DNA of 64,000 nucleotides from CAADGY01 sp900696665 (GTDB lineage: Bacteria > Acidobacteriota > Terriglobia > Bryobacterales > Bryobacteraceae), in contig JAPSFM010000018.1 of the NCBI GenBank assembly GCA_035063885.1, forward strand, positions 1 to 64,000. The letters are read 5' to 3'. A program made the translations under genes and the position numbers. Shown piece by piece: positions 8,337 to 16,888 of this stretch. The notes under the pieces were generated by a model that saw nothing but the letters and a program-made list of their open reading frames with translations, had not been told where the DNA came from and did no database searches. How positions within the stretch are numbered: the first letter of the stretch is position 1; every line of letters begins with the position of its first letter.

Positions 8337-9119
8337 CTACCGGATCGGAGAATAATCGGCCGCTTTGTAGAGCGAGATATTCATGACGCTCGAGATCTGG
8401 CCGCTGCGCTCGATGGATTCGCGTCTCACCTTCACCCATTCCGGATCTGCCGAAAATGCCTGCCATGCTTTTTCCCGGGCCGCCAGGTTCTCGAACGGGA
8501 TCAGATAGGTAAGGTTCGGCAAGTTCTGTCCGGTGAGCCCGGAAGTGTAGAGAATCGGATGCACGCCCACACGGTTGAAGATCCGGATCTCAGGTCCGGC
8601 GAAGCGCTCGTGGAGCGCGCGCAACTGCCGGAAGGTGGGCGAGTGATAGACGCGCAGCTCGAAAATGCGCTGTGTCGCCGGCGGGGACTCCGGCACGGCG
8701 ATCTCCGGTGAGTAGTCCGTGGCTTCGAGCAGCGTCTCCGAAAAATGCTCGTAGGGCGCTTCTTCGCCGGATTCGAGAGTTCGGAGCGCCTTTAGAAAGG
8801 CTTCATGCCTGGATCCCTTCCTGCGCGCCGTTTCCCATTCCTGCAGCGACTGGAATCCTGCAATCGTAGCGATCTGCGGCATGTGCGGCGCCACCAGAGC
8901 TTCCAGAAAAATCGCCGGTCCCGCATGAATCTCTTTGAGCACCGGCGCCACGCTGCGCAAAAAATCGTGCATCCGCGCGACCTGCGATCCGTTGCGAAGA
9001 TAGTAGTTGTCGAGTACGTAGAAGCGCGCTCCCCGGCCCATCGGGGCTTGCGAAAATGAAGTTGAAGCGGGTATTAGTCCGAGTCCTCCCATTTTGTACA
9101 TGAACGCTCTTCGGTACAT
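8337..9119 (-). CDS. NIPSNAP family protein with N-terminal signal
   Basis: 260 residues from the ATG at 9119. A GGGAGGTGA ribosome site lies just upstream and favours this start over the ATG at 9137. The N-terminus MYRRAFMYKMGGLGLIPAS looks like an export signal. Two NIPSNAP-like (dimeric alpha/beta barrel) repeats follow: one begins at RFYVLDNYYLRNGS and the second at RIFELRVYHSPTFRQL. Members with this two-repeat layout are common in Acidobacteriota and Planctomycetota, and their biochemical role is unknown. Its 5' end overlaps that of the divergent YncE/phosphoesterase gene. Confidence 0.8.
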   Translation of the reverse strand: MYRRAFMYKMGGLGLIPASTSFSQAPMGRGARFYVLDNYYLRNGSQVARMHDFLRSVAPVLKEIHAGPAIFLEALVAPHMPQIATIAGFQSLQEWETARRKGSRHEAFLKALRTLESGEEAPYEHFSETLLEATDYSPEIAVPESPPATQRIFELRVYHSPTFRQLRALHERFAGPEIRIFNRVGVHPILYTSGLTGQNLPNLTYLIPFENLAAREKAWQAFSADPEWVKVRRESIERSGQISSVMNISLYKAADYSPIR

Positions 9120-11730
9120 GTCACCTCCCGCGGCCAATTGCCACTATAAACGGAAAGTCCTGCCCGCTGGAATCCTGATGGTCTTCTGGCTGTCACCGGC
9201 AGCGCACGCGGAATACCGGGCACCAGCCGGAGAGAAGCCCGCCATCCGGCGTCCCGGCGCGGCCAGCATCCTGCCTGGGGGGCGGGTGATTGTTCCTGTG
9301 GGCAGGCAGTATGTGACCGGCGTGGGACCCTTCAGTATTGCAATCAGCCCGGACGGCAAGCGCGCCGCCACTGCGAACGGTGGACCGAATCGCTACTCGG
9401 TGAGCGTGATCGAGAGATCGGGAGACCGGTGGCGCGCCAAGGAGTACGTGGTCCCGGCTGATGCAGAGAGCGATTCCGAAGATGGCGATTGGCGCCGCGT
9501 CTTCATGGGGATTGCCTTCGAGGACAACGGTAAGCTGTGGGTATCGGAGGGCAACTCCGGCCGCGTCCGCGCGCTCAATCCTTCGAACGGTGAAACGCGC
9601 GAGGTCATTGACCTGAACCAGGACGGCTTTGAGGACAGCTACACGGGCGGGCTAGCGATCGATCGTGAACGCGGCCGTCTCTATGTCGTGGACCAGGCAA
9701 ACGATCGTGTAGCGGCCATCGATCTGTCGAAGAAGCGTATCCTCGCTTCCGTGCGCGTGGGCAGACTGCCTTTTGCCATCGCGCTGGCGCCGGGCGGAAG
9801 CCGCGTGTACGTCACCAATCCCGGTATGTTGGAATACCGCCCGCTCTCGGGCGCCGATCCAACGCGAATCCGCGACACAGGGCTCCCTTTCCCCGCCTTC
9901 GGGTTTCCATCGCCGGAAGCCGCATCCGGAGTGCGGCGGGAAACACCAGCCGGCACGATTGAGGCGCCCCCATTAGGCGACGCCAACTCCGAGCGATCAA
10001 ACTCGGTAGCTGTCATCAACGTTTCCGGCCCGGGTCCGCCGGCGGTGGAGAAATTCGTCCGCACGGGTCTCGCATTCGGCGAGCACAGCCAGGGAGGCAG
10101 CAGCCCGTCAGGTATCCTGGCAACAGCCGATCGCGTTTATGTTTCAAACGCACACAACGATTCTGTGAGTGTCCTGAGCGCCCGCACGCTCGAACTTGAA
10201 ACGGAGATCCGCATTCGAATACCCACCCTCGAATATCTTCGCGGGGTGTTGCCCAGCGGTTTGGCGTATCACGAAGCTTCCGGGTGGCTGCTGGTAGCGG
10301 AGGCGGGAATGAATGCGGTGGGAATCATTGACACCCGTCAGAATAAGATAATTGGACACCTGCCGGTGGGATGGTTCCCGGCGGCCATCGCGGTCCGCGG
10401 CGATGACCTCTATGTAACCAATATTAGGGGTCATGGCACCGGGCCCAATGCGACCGAAAAGCGCGCCTTCCGCCAGAGCTTTCAGGGTTCCCTCCGCCGT
10501 GGCACGCTGACCATCGCTCCGCTGCCGGGAAGGGATGAGTTGCCCAAGCAGACCGGCCTCGTCTACGACGCGAACGGCTTCCTGCCTCGCAAAGAGGCTG
10601 CTAAAGAGTTGCCCGAGGCGATCCGGTACGTCGTTCTGATTGTGAAAGAGAACCGGACATTCGATGAAGTGATGGGCGATATCACCACCGCTTCGAACGG
10701 GTCCGTGGCGGGCGCCCCCCTGCTGGCGCGTTTCGGTGAGCATGGCATCATCTACCCGGACTACGATTCGGAACGTCCCCGCCTGGGGCTTCGCAACATC
10801 AATGTGACTCCCAACCACCACGCGATCGCACGGCGCTGGAGCTTCAGTGACAACTTCTATGCGAGCTCGGAGGTAGACGCCGACGGGCATCACTGGCTGG
10901 CCGGCGCCTATCCCAATGCGCGGACCGCAAGCTTGTTGAGGGCCGTCAATGGCGGGCGGAGCCGCCGCTCGGTGCATCCCGACGAGCAGCCGGAAGCAGG
11001 GACCCTGTGGCATCACCTGGAGAGAAACGGTATTTCGTTCCGCAATTTCGGCGAAGGGCTCGAGCTGGCCGGCGTCTACCAGGGACCGGGCCTGAAACCA
11101 ACGGGCGGGCGTTACCTGACGAATGTGCCACTGCCAGAGCCGCTCTACCGGAATACGTCGCGCGATTATCCGCAATACAACACGAACATCCCGGACCAGT
11201 ATCGTGCCACGCGTTTCATCGGCGAGATCGAAAGAGACTTCGTGAAGACCGGGAAAGACTTGCCACGCTTCCTGTTCCTCCTTCTGCCGAACGACCACCT
11301 GGCCAGCCCCCGGCCGGAAGACGGATACCCTTTCAAGGCATCTTACGTTGCCGATAACGATTACGCGCTGGGCCGGATTCTGGAGTACCTGTCTAAGACG
11401 CGATGGTGGAAGCAGATGGCTGTATTCATCACGGAAGACGGTACGCAGGGGGGTGTGGACCACATCGATTCGCATCGCACGCTGCTTCTTGTTGCTAGCC
11501 CGTACGCGCGGAAGAACTACGTCTCGCATGTCAACACGAGTTTTCCGGGACTTCTGAAGACCGTTTTCAGGCTGCTTGGCATGCCGCCGCTGAATCTGTT
11601 CGATGCGGCGGCATCGGATCTGGCAGACTGCTTCACGGACGAGGTGGATTTTGCGCCTTACGAGGTGGTTCCGATTGCCAGGAAAGATCTTTTTGATCCG
11701 GAGAAGGCGAGAGAGCCGGCAGTGCGATAA
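9094..11730 (+). CDS. YncE-like beta-propeller / phosphoesterase fusion protein
   Basis: 878 residues. A signal peptide near residues 14-40 (ending SPAAHA) indicates export. Residues about 60-470 form a YVTN/YncE seven-bladed propeller, with repeated phrases such as GPFSIAISPDGKRAA, GRLPFAIALAPGGSRVYVTN and GWFPAAIAVRGDDLYVTN. Residues about 510-870 form a phosphoesterase/alkaline-phosphatase-superfamily domain (IVKENRTFDEVMGDI, ITEDGTQGGVDHIDSHRT). Propeller and phosphatase fusions of this kind are known in Acidobacteriota, probably acting on phosphate esters or lipids outside the cell. The start is uncertain: ATGs at 9094, 9100 and 9118 are in frame, none with a strong ribosome site, and all overlap the divergent NIPSNAP gene. 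Confidence 0.85.
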   Translation: MYMNALRYMSPPAANCHYKRKVLPAGILMVFWLSPAAHAEYRAPAGEKPAIRRPGAASILPGGRVIVPVGRQYVTGVGPFSIAISPDGKRAATANGGPNRYSVSVIERSGDRWRAKEYVVPADAESDSEDGDWRRVFMGIAFEDNGKLWVSEGNSGRVRALNPSNGETREVIDLNQDGFEDSYTGGLAIDRERGRLYVVDQANDRVAAIDLSKKRILASVRVGRLPFAIALAPGGSRVYVTNPGMLEYRPLSGADPTRIRDTGLPFPAFGFPSPEAASGVRRETPAGTIEAPPLGDANSERSNSVAVINVSGPGPPAVEKFVRTGLAFGEHSQGGSSPSGILATADRVYVSNAHNDSVSVLSARTLELETEIRIRIPTLEYLRGVLPSGLAYHEASGWLLVAEAGMNAVGIIDTRQNKIIGHLPVGWFPAAIAVRGDDLYVTNIRGHGTGPNATEKRAFRQSFQGSLRRGTLTIAPLPGRDELPKQTGLVYDANGFLPRKEAAKELPEAIRYVVLIVKENRTFDEVMGDITTASNGSVAGAPLLARFGEHGIIYPDYDSERPRLGLRNINVTPNHHAIARRWSFSDNFYASSEVDADGHHWLAGAYPNARTASLLRAVNGGRSRRSVHPDEQPEAGTLWHHLERNGISFRNFGEGLELAGVYQGPGLKPTGGRYLTNVPLPEPLYRNTSRDYPQYNTNIPDQYRATRFIGEIERDFVKTGKDLPRFLFLLLPNDHLASPRPEDGYPFKASYVADNDYALGRILEYLSKTRWWKQMAVFITEDGTQGGVDHIDSHRTLLLVASPYARKNYVSHVNTSFPGLLKTVFRLLGMPPLNLFDAAASDLADCFTDEVDFAPYEVVPIARKDLFDPEKAREPAVR

Positions 11731-11746
11731 TTATGCTAAGAATTAC

Positions 11747-11775
11747 TTGACAATAACACGCTGAAGTTTTATATT
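11747..11775 (+). promoter_or_regulatory. Near-consensus sigma-70 promoter of the Hsp20 gene
   Basis: TTGACA (11747-11752, perfect consensus), a 17-base spacer and TATATT (11770-11775) lie 38 bases before the ATG. They sit in an AT-rich island unlike the surrounding GC-rich DNA. I saw no CIRCE element, so HrcA control is not supported by the sequence. Confidence 0.75.
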
Positions 11776-11813
11776 GTAATTGTGATAAGGATTTACAAGG
11801 AGGAAACCTGAAT

Positions 11814-12254
11814 ATGGCTATCACGAAGTGGGATCCGTTTGGCGACGTGGAGAGCTTTCCCCCCATGAGGCTCTTTCAAGATGCTGTCTCGCGGCTGTTG
11901 AGCGAGCCGCCTGCCAGCCGGCCCTGGGCGCCTCCGGTCGACATTTTTGAAACGGAAAACGAACTTGTGGTGAAGGCGGACTTGCCGGATGTCGATCAGA
12001 AGGATATCGACATTAACGTGGAAAACGGGACGCTCGCGCTGAAGGGAGAGCGCCGGTTCGAGAAGAAGACGGACAACCAGGGCTATCACCGCATCGAGCG
12101 AAGCTACGGGTCATTTGTCCGCTATTTTGGGTTGCCGGACTCGGTTGACACCGAGAAAGTACGGGCGGAATACAAAAATGGCGTGTTGACCGTGACGCTT
12201 CCCAAAAAAGAGGCCGCCAAACCGCGTGCGATTAAAGTGGAAGTCGCAAACTGA
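11814..12254 (+). CDS. Small heat-shock protein, Hsp20/alpha-crystallin family
   Basis: 146 residues, a typical sHsp. The alpha-crystallin domain spans about 40-140, with VDIFETENELVVKADLPDV at its start and the hallmark A-x-x-x-NGVLTVTLPK near its end. A short tail contains I-K-V, matching the I-x-I/V anchor used for oligomer assembly. sHsps hold unfolding proteins in the cytosol without ATP. Translation is supported by AAGGAGG (11797-11803), 10 bases before the ATG. A strong promoter and a strong terminator make it a single-gene unit. Confidence 0.95.
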   Translation: MAITKWDPFGDVESFPPMRLFQDAVSRLLSEPPASRPWAPPVDIFETENELVVKADLPDVDQKDIDINVENGTLALKGERRFEKKTDNQGYHRIERSYGSFVRYFGLPDSVDTEKVRAEYKNGVLTVTLPKKEAAKPRAIKVEVAN

Positions 12255-12269
12255 GGGGAGCGGAAATCA

Positions 12270-13502
12270 CTACTGTGTTGCAGCGCTTGCGGTAAGTCCG
12301 CAAGCGCCCTTTTCTTTTGTGCTCCGTGTGGAAATCCACCACCCTGCGAAACCCAGGCAGGGAATCAGCGCCGCGATGCCGAATGCGTCCTGGTAACGTC
12401 CCAGATCGAATAGTCTCCCGAACACAGGCATGAGAAGCGCCAGGACGGCGGACCAGGAGCCTGCTCCCAGGCCGGCGATCAGGCCTGCGTGCCGTGCGGA
12501 CAACGCCGCCGTCGCATGGGCAATTGGCAGGATCACGAAAGCCGCCGCAACGAACATCGAGAAGAACAGTTGCACCATCACCCCGGCAGTGGTCGGAATG
12601 GCGGTGACGAAGGCGAGCGAGAGGCTCAGGATGGCGGCAATTCCCAACAGCGTTCTATACAATGGGACCCCGGCACTTCCCTTGGCGACGCAGCGGTCGC
12701 ACAACCATCCCCAGAAAAAATAGCCGGCTTCCCATCCGAGCGGCGGCGCCCAGAGCAGTTTGCCGAGGGTCAGTTGCGACACCTCCCTCACGTTGCCCAG
12801 GTAAATGGCCGCGCCGTACAGGATGAAGCCGATAGGCATGGCGCCCAGCGCATAGGCCGACATGAAGCCCCATACGCGCCGGTCGCGGAAACGTAACGGT
12901 TGGAGCGGCTCATGCTGCTGCTGCACGGGCACCGTCCGCACGTCGGCCCGGCGGCTCACGAACATCCACAGCAACAGCCAGCAGGCGCCCACAAACCCGG
13001 TGAACAGGAACGCGAACCGCCACCCCCACCAGATGGCGACCGGCGTGATCACCAGTGGCGTAATGACCGCGCCCAGCGACCCGCCGCTATAGGCGATGGC
13101 CGTGCCGCGGGACCTCCGCGACGGCGGCAGCGTCTGGACAACCGTGCGCAGTGCGCCTGGAAACGTGGCGCCCTCTCCGAAACCAAGCGCCGTCCTTGCC
13201 CCGGCAAGACTCCAAAAACCTCCTACGAATGCGTGCGCCGCGGAGGCAATCGTCCAAAACGAAACCGCAAGGGTCATGCCCAATCGCAGACCGATCCCGT
13301 CGAGGCACCTCCCCCACACCGGATTTCCAATCATGTAGAGCACGGAAAAGCCGGAGATGACGAATCCATATTCCTGGGCGGAGAGCCCGGTTTCCCGCAG
13401 AATCGTAGGCGCCAGGAGTGCCAGCGTGTTGCGATCGATGTAGCTGATGAGCGACGCCAACAGCATGGTAGCTGTTGGGACCCAGACAGAATAACGGTGC
13501 AA
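12270..13502 (-). CDS. MFS transporter (12 membrane helices)
   Basis: 410 residues with the major facilitator pattern: an N-terminal helix with SLISYIDRNTLALLAPTI, the loop motif GNPVWGRCLDGIGLRLG, and GARTALGFGEGATFPGALRTVVQTLPP in the region of helices 4-5. The protein resembles anion:cation symporters (ACS-like) that take up organic acids; the substrate is unknown. The last residues (KEKGACGLTASAATQ) are encoded by the hsp20 terminator stem and are unlikely to be functional. It is convergent with hsp20 and has no same-strand partner. Confidence 0.85.
   Translation of the reverse strand: MHRYSVWVPTATMLLASLISYIDRNTLALLAPTILRETGLSAQEYGFVISGFSVLYMIGNPVWGRCLDGIGLRLGMTLAVSFWTIASAAHAFVGGFWSLAGARTALGFGEGATFPGALRTVVQTLPPSRRSRGTAIAYSGGSLGAVITPLVITPVAIWWGWRFAFLFTGFVGACWLLLWMFVSRRADVRTVPVQQQHEPLQPLRFRDRRVWGFMSAYALGAMPIGFILYGAAIYLGNVREVSQLTLGKLLWAPPLGWEAGYFFWGWLCDRCVAKGSAGVPLYRTLLGIAAILSLSLAFVTAIPTTAGVMVQLFFSMFVAAAFVILPIAHATAALSARHAGLIAGLGAGSWSAVLALLMPVFGRLFDLGRYQDAFGIAALIPCLGFAGWWISTRSTKEKGACGLTASAATQ
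12283..12318 (+). terminator. Intrinsic terminator of hsp20, inside the 3' end of the convergent MFS gene
   Basis: GCGCTTGCGG-TAAGT-CCGCAAGCGC (12283-12307) is a perfect 10-bp stem with a 5-base loop, followed by CCTTTTCTTTT (12308-12318). It lies within the last 16 codons of the leftward MFS gene (stop at 12270), so the same bases encode that protein's C-terminal tail. Confidence 0.8.
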
Positions 13503-13536
13503 GCCTCAACAGAATATCATCCCTTGGCCGCTTTGA

Positions 13537-13770
13537 ATAAGTGAGTTTGAGCTTTTGCTGCCCAATGCCGGACCGGAAACGGTTCTGCTGCGCGCCGTAA
13601 TCCTGATGGATGGTTCGCTCGAAAGCATTACGGTTCTGAATGCCGCTCCCAGCGAATTGTCAGCCGCCGCCGTGAAGGCGGCCAGCCAGTGGAGATATCA
13701 GCCGGCGCTGATGAACGGCACCCCGGTGGAAACCGAAACCGTCATCGAGATGACGTCCAGCTTACTCCAT
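13537..13770 (+). pseudogene. Remnant of a TonB C-terminal domain
   Basis: The frame between the stop at 13534-13536 and about 13770 encodes a segment with the look of a TonB C-terminal domain: VLLRAVILMDGSLESITVL, then AAVKAASQWRYQPALMNGTP and VETETVIEM. The family's typical end comes right after this point. There is no in-frame ATG, no ribosome site and no N-terminal membrane anchor. The frame does not stop where the domain should end; it runs on antisense through the GGDEF-EAL gene to 14991. I read it as the tail of a deleted energy-transducer gene. Boundaries are approximate. Confidence 0.55.
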
Positions 13771-15948
13771 AGTGATGAGCTGAGCCAGAAGCTCGTGAAC
13801 CCGCTCGGGGGCAACGGGTTCACCGAAAAGGTTCCCTTGGCCCTTATCGCACCCGGCGCCGCGCAGCATCTCCAATTGTTCCTGGCTCTCGACTCCTTCA
13901 GCTACCACCGAAAGGCCCATTTGATGAGCGAGCGAAACGATGGTTCCGACCAGTGCCATGGCGCCGCCTGGCGCGTCAATCTCGCGCAGGAACGATTGAT
14001 CGATCTTCACCGTATTGACGGGCAGGCTGCGGAGGTAGCTCAGGGAAGAATACCCGGTTCCGAAATCGTCGATGGCGATACCGACGCCCAGCGTGCGAAT
14101 CCGGCTCATCCTCTCCATCGACTCCTCCGCATTGTGCATGATCACGCTCTCCGTCAATTCGAGTTCGAGCAGTTTCGGGTCCAGGCCGCTGGCTTCCAGC
14201 GCTCCGGAAACCGTTTTCACCAGGTCGGACCGGCCGAACTGGAGCGGCGAGACGTTGACGGCGATCTTCACCGGAGGGTAGCCGGCGTCAACCCACTCCC
14301 TTGCCTGAAGACAGGCGTGGTTCAAAACCCACGAACCGATGGAGACGATCATGCCGCTTTCCTCGGCCAGCGGGATGAAAACGTTCGGGGGGATGCGCCC
14401 GTGCCGGGGATGTTCCCAAACGAGCAGAACTTCCAGCCCGCTGAGCATGCCATCGAGGGTCCTTTGCGGTTGATATTGCAGGATGAGCTCGCCGTTTTCG
14501 AGCGCCCGCCGCAAATCGTTCTCGAGCTTCAGCCTTTCGAGTGCGGCCCCGCTCAATTCCGGCGTGAAGCATTCAAGATCGTTCTTACCCAGGTTCTTGG
14601 CGCGATACATCGCCCGGTCGGCATTGCTCAGCAACGTTGCGGTGTCGGTGCCATCCTTGGGATAGAAACTGATGCCGATGCTGGCGGTGACGACAAACTC
14701 CGTCCCGTGGATTTCGAAAGGCTCGCGAAGCGCATTCAGCAGCTTCCGGCCCACGATGATGGCATCTTCCGCCCTCCGAAGCTCGGAAACCAGAACCGTG
14801 AATTCGTCGCCGCCCATGCGCGCCAGAAAATCAGCTTTTCGCAACCTGCCCTGGAGCCGTTCTCCCACCTTTTGCAGAAGCATGTCGCCGGTCGAATGGC
14901 CGAGCGTGTCGTTGATTTGCTTGAAACGGTCGAGGTCGATGAAAAAGACGGCCAGAATGGAATCATTCATCCTCGCCTGCTCCAGAGCTGATTCGAGGCG
15001 GCTCCGCAAGTAAAGGCGGTTGGGCAGTCCGGTGAGAGGATCGTGCTGTGCCTGGTGAGCCAACTGGTCCGTCAGTTGACGTTGCTCGATGGCAATGGCC
15101 GCGAGTCTGCTGGTGGATTCCATCAATTCGCGGTCGGCCGGCCCTGGTGTCGTAGGAGCCGGGAAATAGAATGCGAGGGCCCCCAACACCTGTCCCGCGC
15201 CCGATAGAATCGGGGCTGCCGCACAATACTGGAACTGCTGCTCGCGCTTATAATCCAGCTTGGCAAGCCAGGCCAGTTCGCCGGCACTGCTGAATTCCAG
15301 GCGGCGGCCCTCGACGGCCGCGCCGCAGCATCCACCTCGTCGGTCCGCGTAAGTGCCACGTACCTGATCGAAATACGCCGGGGGCAGGTCCGGCGCCGCT
15401 ATCGCATAGAGGCGATCGCCGCGGCGCTGTAGAACCGCGCCGGCAATTCCCGGCCGCTGGCGCTGTACCATTCCCATCAGCTCGTTCAGTACTTCCGGCA
15501 ACTCGACATTCTTGGCCACCATCTCCAGCACCCGGTTGCGATCCTGTTCAAGCTGCCTGCGGGCGGAAATATCCCGTGCGAATCCCTGCACTCCAACCGG
15601 GCGCCCGTCCTGAAATAACAGCCGTGAGGTGACCTCCAGCACAATCCGCTTTCCGGCTTTCGACCTGATGACAAACTCGACGGGCTCGGAAGCTCCTCCG
15701 CCCAGCGCTTCAAATGTGATCTGGCGAGCCAACTCCTGGTATTCCGGAGCGGCGAGATCAGCTAGTGACATCTTCAGTATTTCGGCGCGGGAATAACCGG
15801 TAATGCGTTCAATCGCCTTGTTTACAGCCGTGAAGCGCCCATCCAGGTCATGTATGTAGATGATATCGGTGGCATTTTCGAATAGCTCCCGGTACAGGTC
15901 GTCCTGGGAGCTGAGATTGGCGGTCTGTTGTTCGCCGTACTGATGCAC
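13762..15948 (-). CDS. PAS-GAF-GGDEF-EAL cyclic-di-GMP signalling protein
   Basis: 728 residues, no membrane segment. A PAS domain spans about 15-140 (ELFENATDIIYIHDLDGRF), with a GAF-like domain at about 145-290. The GGDEF domain is intact: GGDEF near residue 377 is preceded by an RKAD inhibitory-site motif five residues upstream. The EAL domain (about 470-725) keeps the ELTES, DDFGTGYSSL, KIDQSF and VVAEGVES motifs, while the signature reads EVL rather than EAL. Both synthesis and hydrolysis of c-di-GMP are plausible, sensed through PAS/GAF. No partner gene is adjacent. Confidence 0.92.
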   Translation of the reverse strand: MHQYGEQQTANLSSQDDLYRELFENATDIIYIHDLDGRFTAVNKAIERITGYSRAEILKMSLADLAAPEYQELARQITFEALGGGASEPVEFVIRSKAGKRIVLEVTSRLLFQDGRPVGVQGFARDISARRQLEQDRNRVLEMVAKNVELPEVLNELMGMVQRQRPGIAGAVLQRRGDRLYAIAAPDLPPAYFDQVRGTYADRRGGCCGAAVEGRRLEFSSAGELAWLAKLDYKREQQFQYCAAAPILSGAGQVLGALAFYFPAPTTPGPADRELMESTSRLAAIAIEQRQLTDQLAHQAQHDPLTGLPNRLYLRSRLESALEQARMNDSILAVFFIDLDRFKQINDTLGHSTGDMLLQKVGERLQGRLRKADFLARMGGDEFTVLVSELRRAEDAIIVGRKLLNALREPFEIHGTEFVVTASIGISFYPKDGTDTATLLSNADRAMYRAKNLGKNDLECFTPELSGAALERLKLENDLRRALENGELILQYQPQRTLDGMLSGLEVLLVWEHPRHGRIPPNVFIPLAEESGMIVSIGSWVLNHACLQAREWVDAGYPPVKIAVNVSPLQFGRSDLVKTVSGALEASGLDPKLLELELTESVIMHNAEESMERMSRIRTLGVGIAIDDFGTGYSSLSYLRSLPVNTVKIDQSFLREIDAPGGAMALVGTIVSLAHQMGLSVVAEGVESQEQLEMLRGAGCDKGQGNLFGEPVAPERVHELLAQLITME

Positions 15949-16036
15949 TGTTCCTTAACCGATTATCAGGCTAGCATTACCGGACTCGTGTTGCTCAGTT
16001 CTACCGGTTCCAAATAATCCCGCGTATGACCGGAAC

Positions 16037-16885
16037 TTGAGCCGGGTGGGAAAAGGACCAGCATATCCCTTGGTAACACAAGTGCCAAGTACGTTACAGT
16101 GGAATCAGGTCTCGTCGAGCGAGCCGCTTCCAGTGTCCCAATCACTCCTGATGTTACTACTTCTATTGATGCTGGTCGCCACTTCGGCGGCCGCCGCCGG
16201 CATCCGGCTGACCAGCATGCCCGCCATATCCCGCAAGCTGGTTCCCTTCAGCGGTGGTCTGCTGATCGGAATCTGCGCGTTCGGCATCGTCCCGGAACTG
16301 GTGGAGGAGTTGGGATGGTATGCCAGTCTGCTATGGCTGCTAGCCGGCTTCCTGGCTCTTTGGGTAATAGACCGCTTTGCATATCCGGTCTGCCCTTCCT
16401 GCTCTCATTCCCATGACCATGACGCTTGCACCGCGCGTCTGCACGGCTTCGCAACACCGATGATCGTAGCCGCTTCCGCGCACAGCTTTCTGGACGGGTT
16501 CGGCGCTGCGGTGTCCTACACGGCGGGTCCGGGAGCGATGTTGCTTCTTGCCATCACGATGCACAAAATTCCCGAGGGGCTGGCATTTGGTATCATTCTG
16601 CGGTCTGCGGTCCATTCTCCCTGGAAAGCGCTGGCCTGGTGCGTGGCTGCCGAATCGGCGATGTTTGTGGGTGGCGGTTTCGAATCGCTGCTTACCGAAC
16701 GGATGACCGCGGCATGGTTCGGTGTGTTACTGGCGGTGATCGGTGGCAGCTTCAGCTACCTCGGGCTTCATGCCATTCATGGCGAATTCAAGCGCCGGGG
16801 GCTGGCGCCTGCTTTCATGCCTGCGCTGACAGGCGCGGCTGGCGCGGTGGCCCTGCAACAAGGACTGCGTGTTTTCCTGAGATAA
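16037..16885 (+). CDS. ZIP-family divalent metal transporter
   Basis: 282 residues as drawn from a TTG, but the start is uncertain: a GTG at 16133 or the ATG at 16151, just before the first membrane helix, would fit a ZIP protein better, and none has a clear ribosome site. About eight hydrophobic helices are present. A His/Asp-rich loop HSHDHD follows helix 3. The metal-path motifs AHSFLDGFGAAVSY and HKIPEGLAFG are in the expected helices 4 and 5. Such proteins import zinc, iron or manganese, and some export. It is convergent with ltaE, 3 bases apart. Confidence 0.82.
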   Translation: MSRVGKGPAYPLVTQVPSTLQWNQVSSSEPLPVSQSLLMLLLLLMLVATSAAAAGIRLTSMPAISRKLVPFSGGLLIGICAFGIVPELVEELGWYASLLWLLAGFLALWVIDRFAYPVCPSCSHSHDHDACTARLHGFATPMIVAASAHSFLDGFGAAVSYTAGPGAMLLLAITMHKIPEGLAFGIILRSAVHSPWKALAWCVAAESAMFVGGGFESLLTERMTAAWFGVLLAVIGGSFSYLGLHAIHGEFKRRGLAPAFMPALTGAAGAVALQQGLRVFLR

Positions 16886-16888
16886 GTT

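Noticed and set aside
10144..11529. 461-codon leftward frame opposite the phosphoesterase gene
   Set aside because: Arg/Val/Gly-rich with no domain pattern. The sense strand carries clear propeller and phosphoesterase motifs.
13771..14991. Long rightward open frame continuing from the TonB remnant
   Set aside because: It is antisense to the GGDEF-EAL gene, whose motifs are intact. The composition is typical of a shadow frame in GC-rich DNA.
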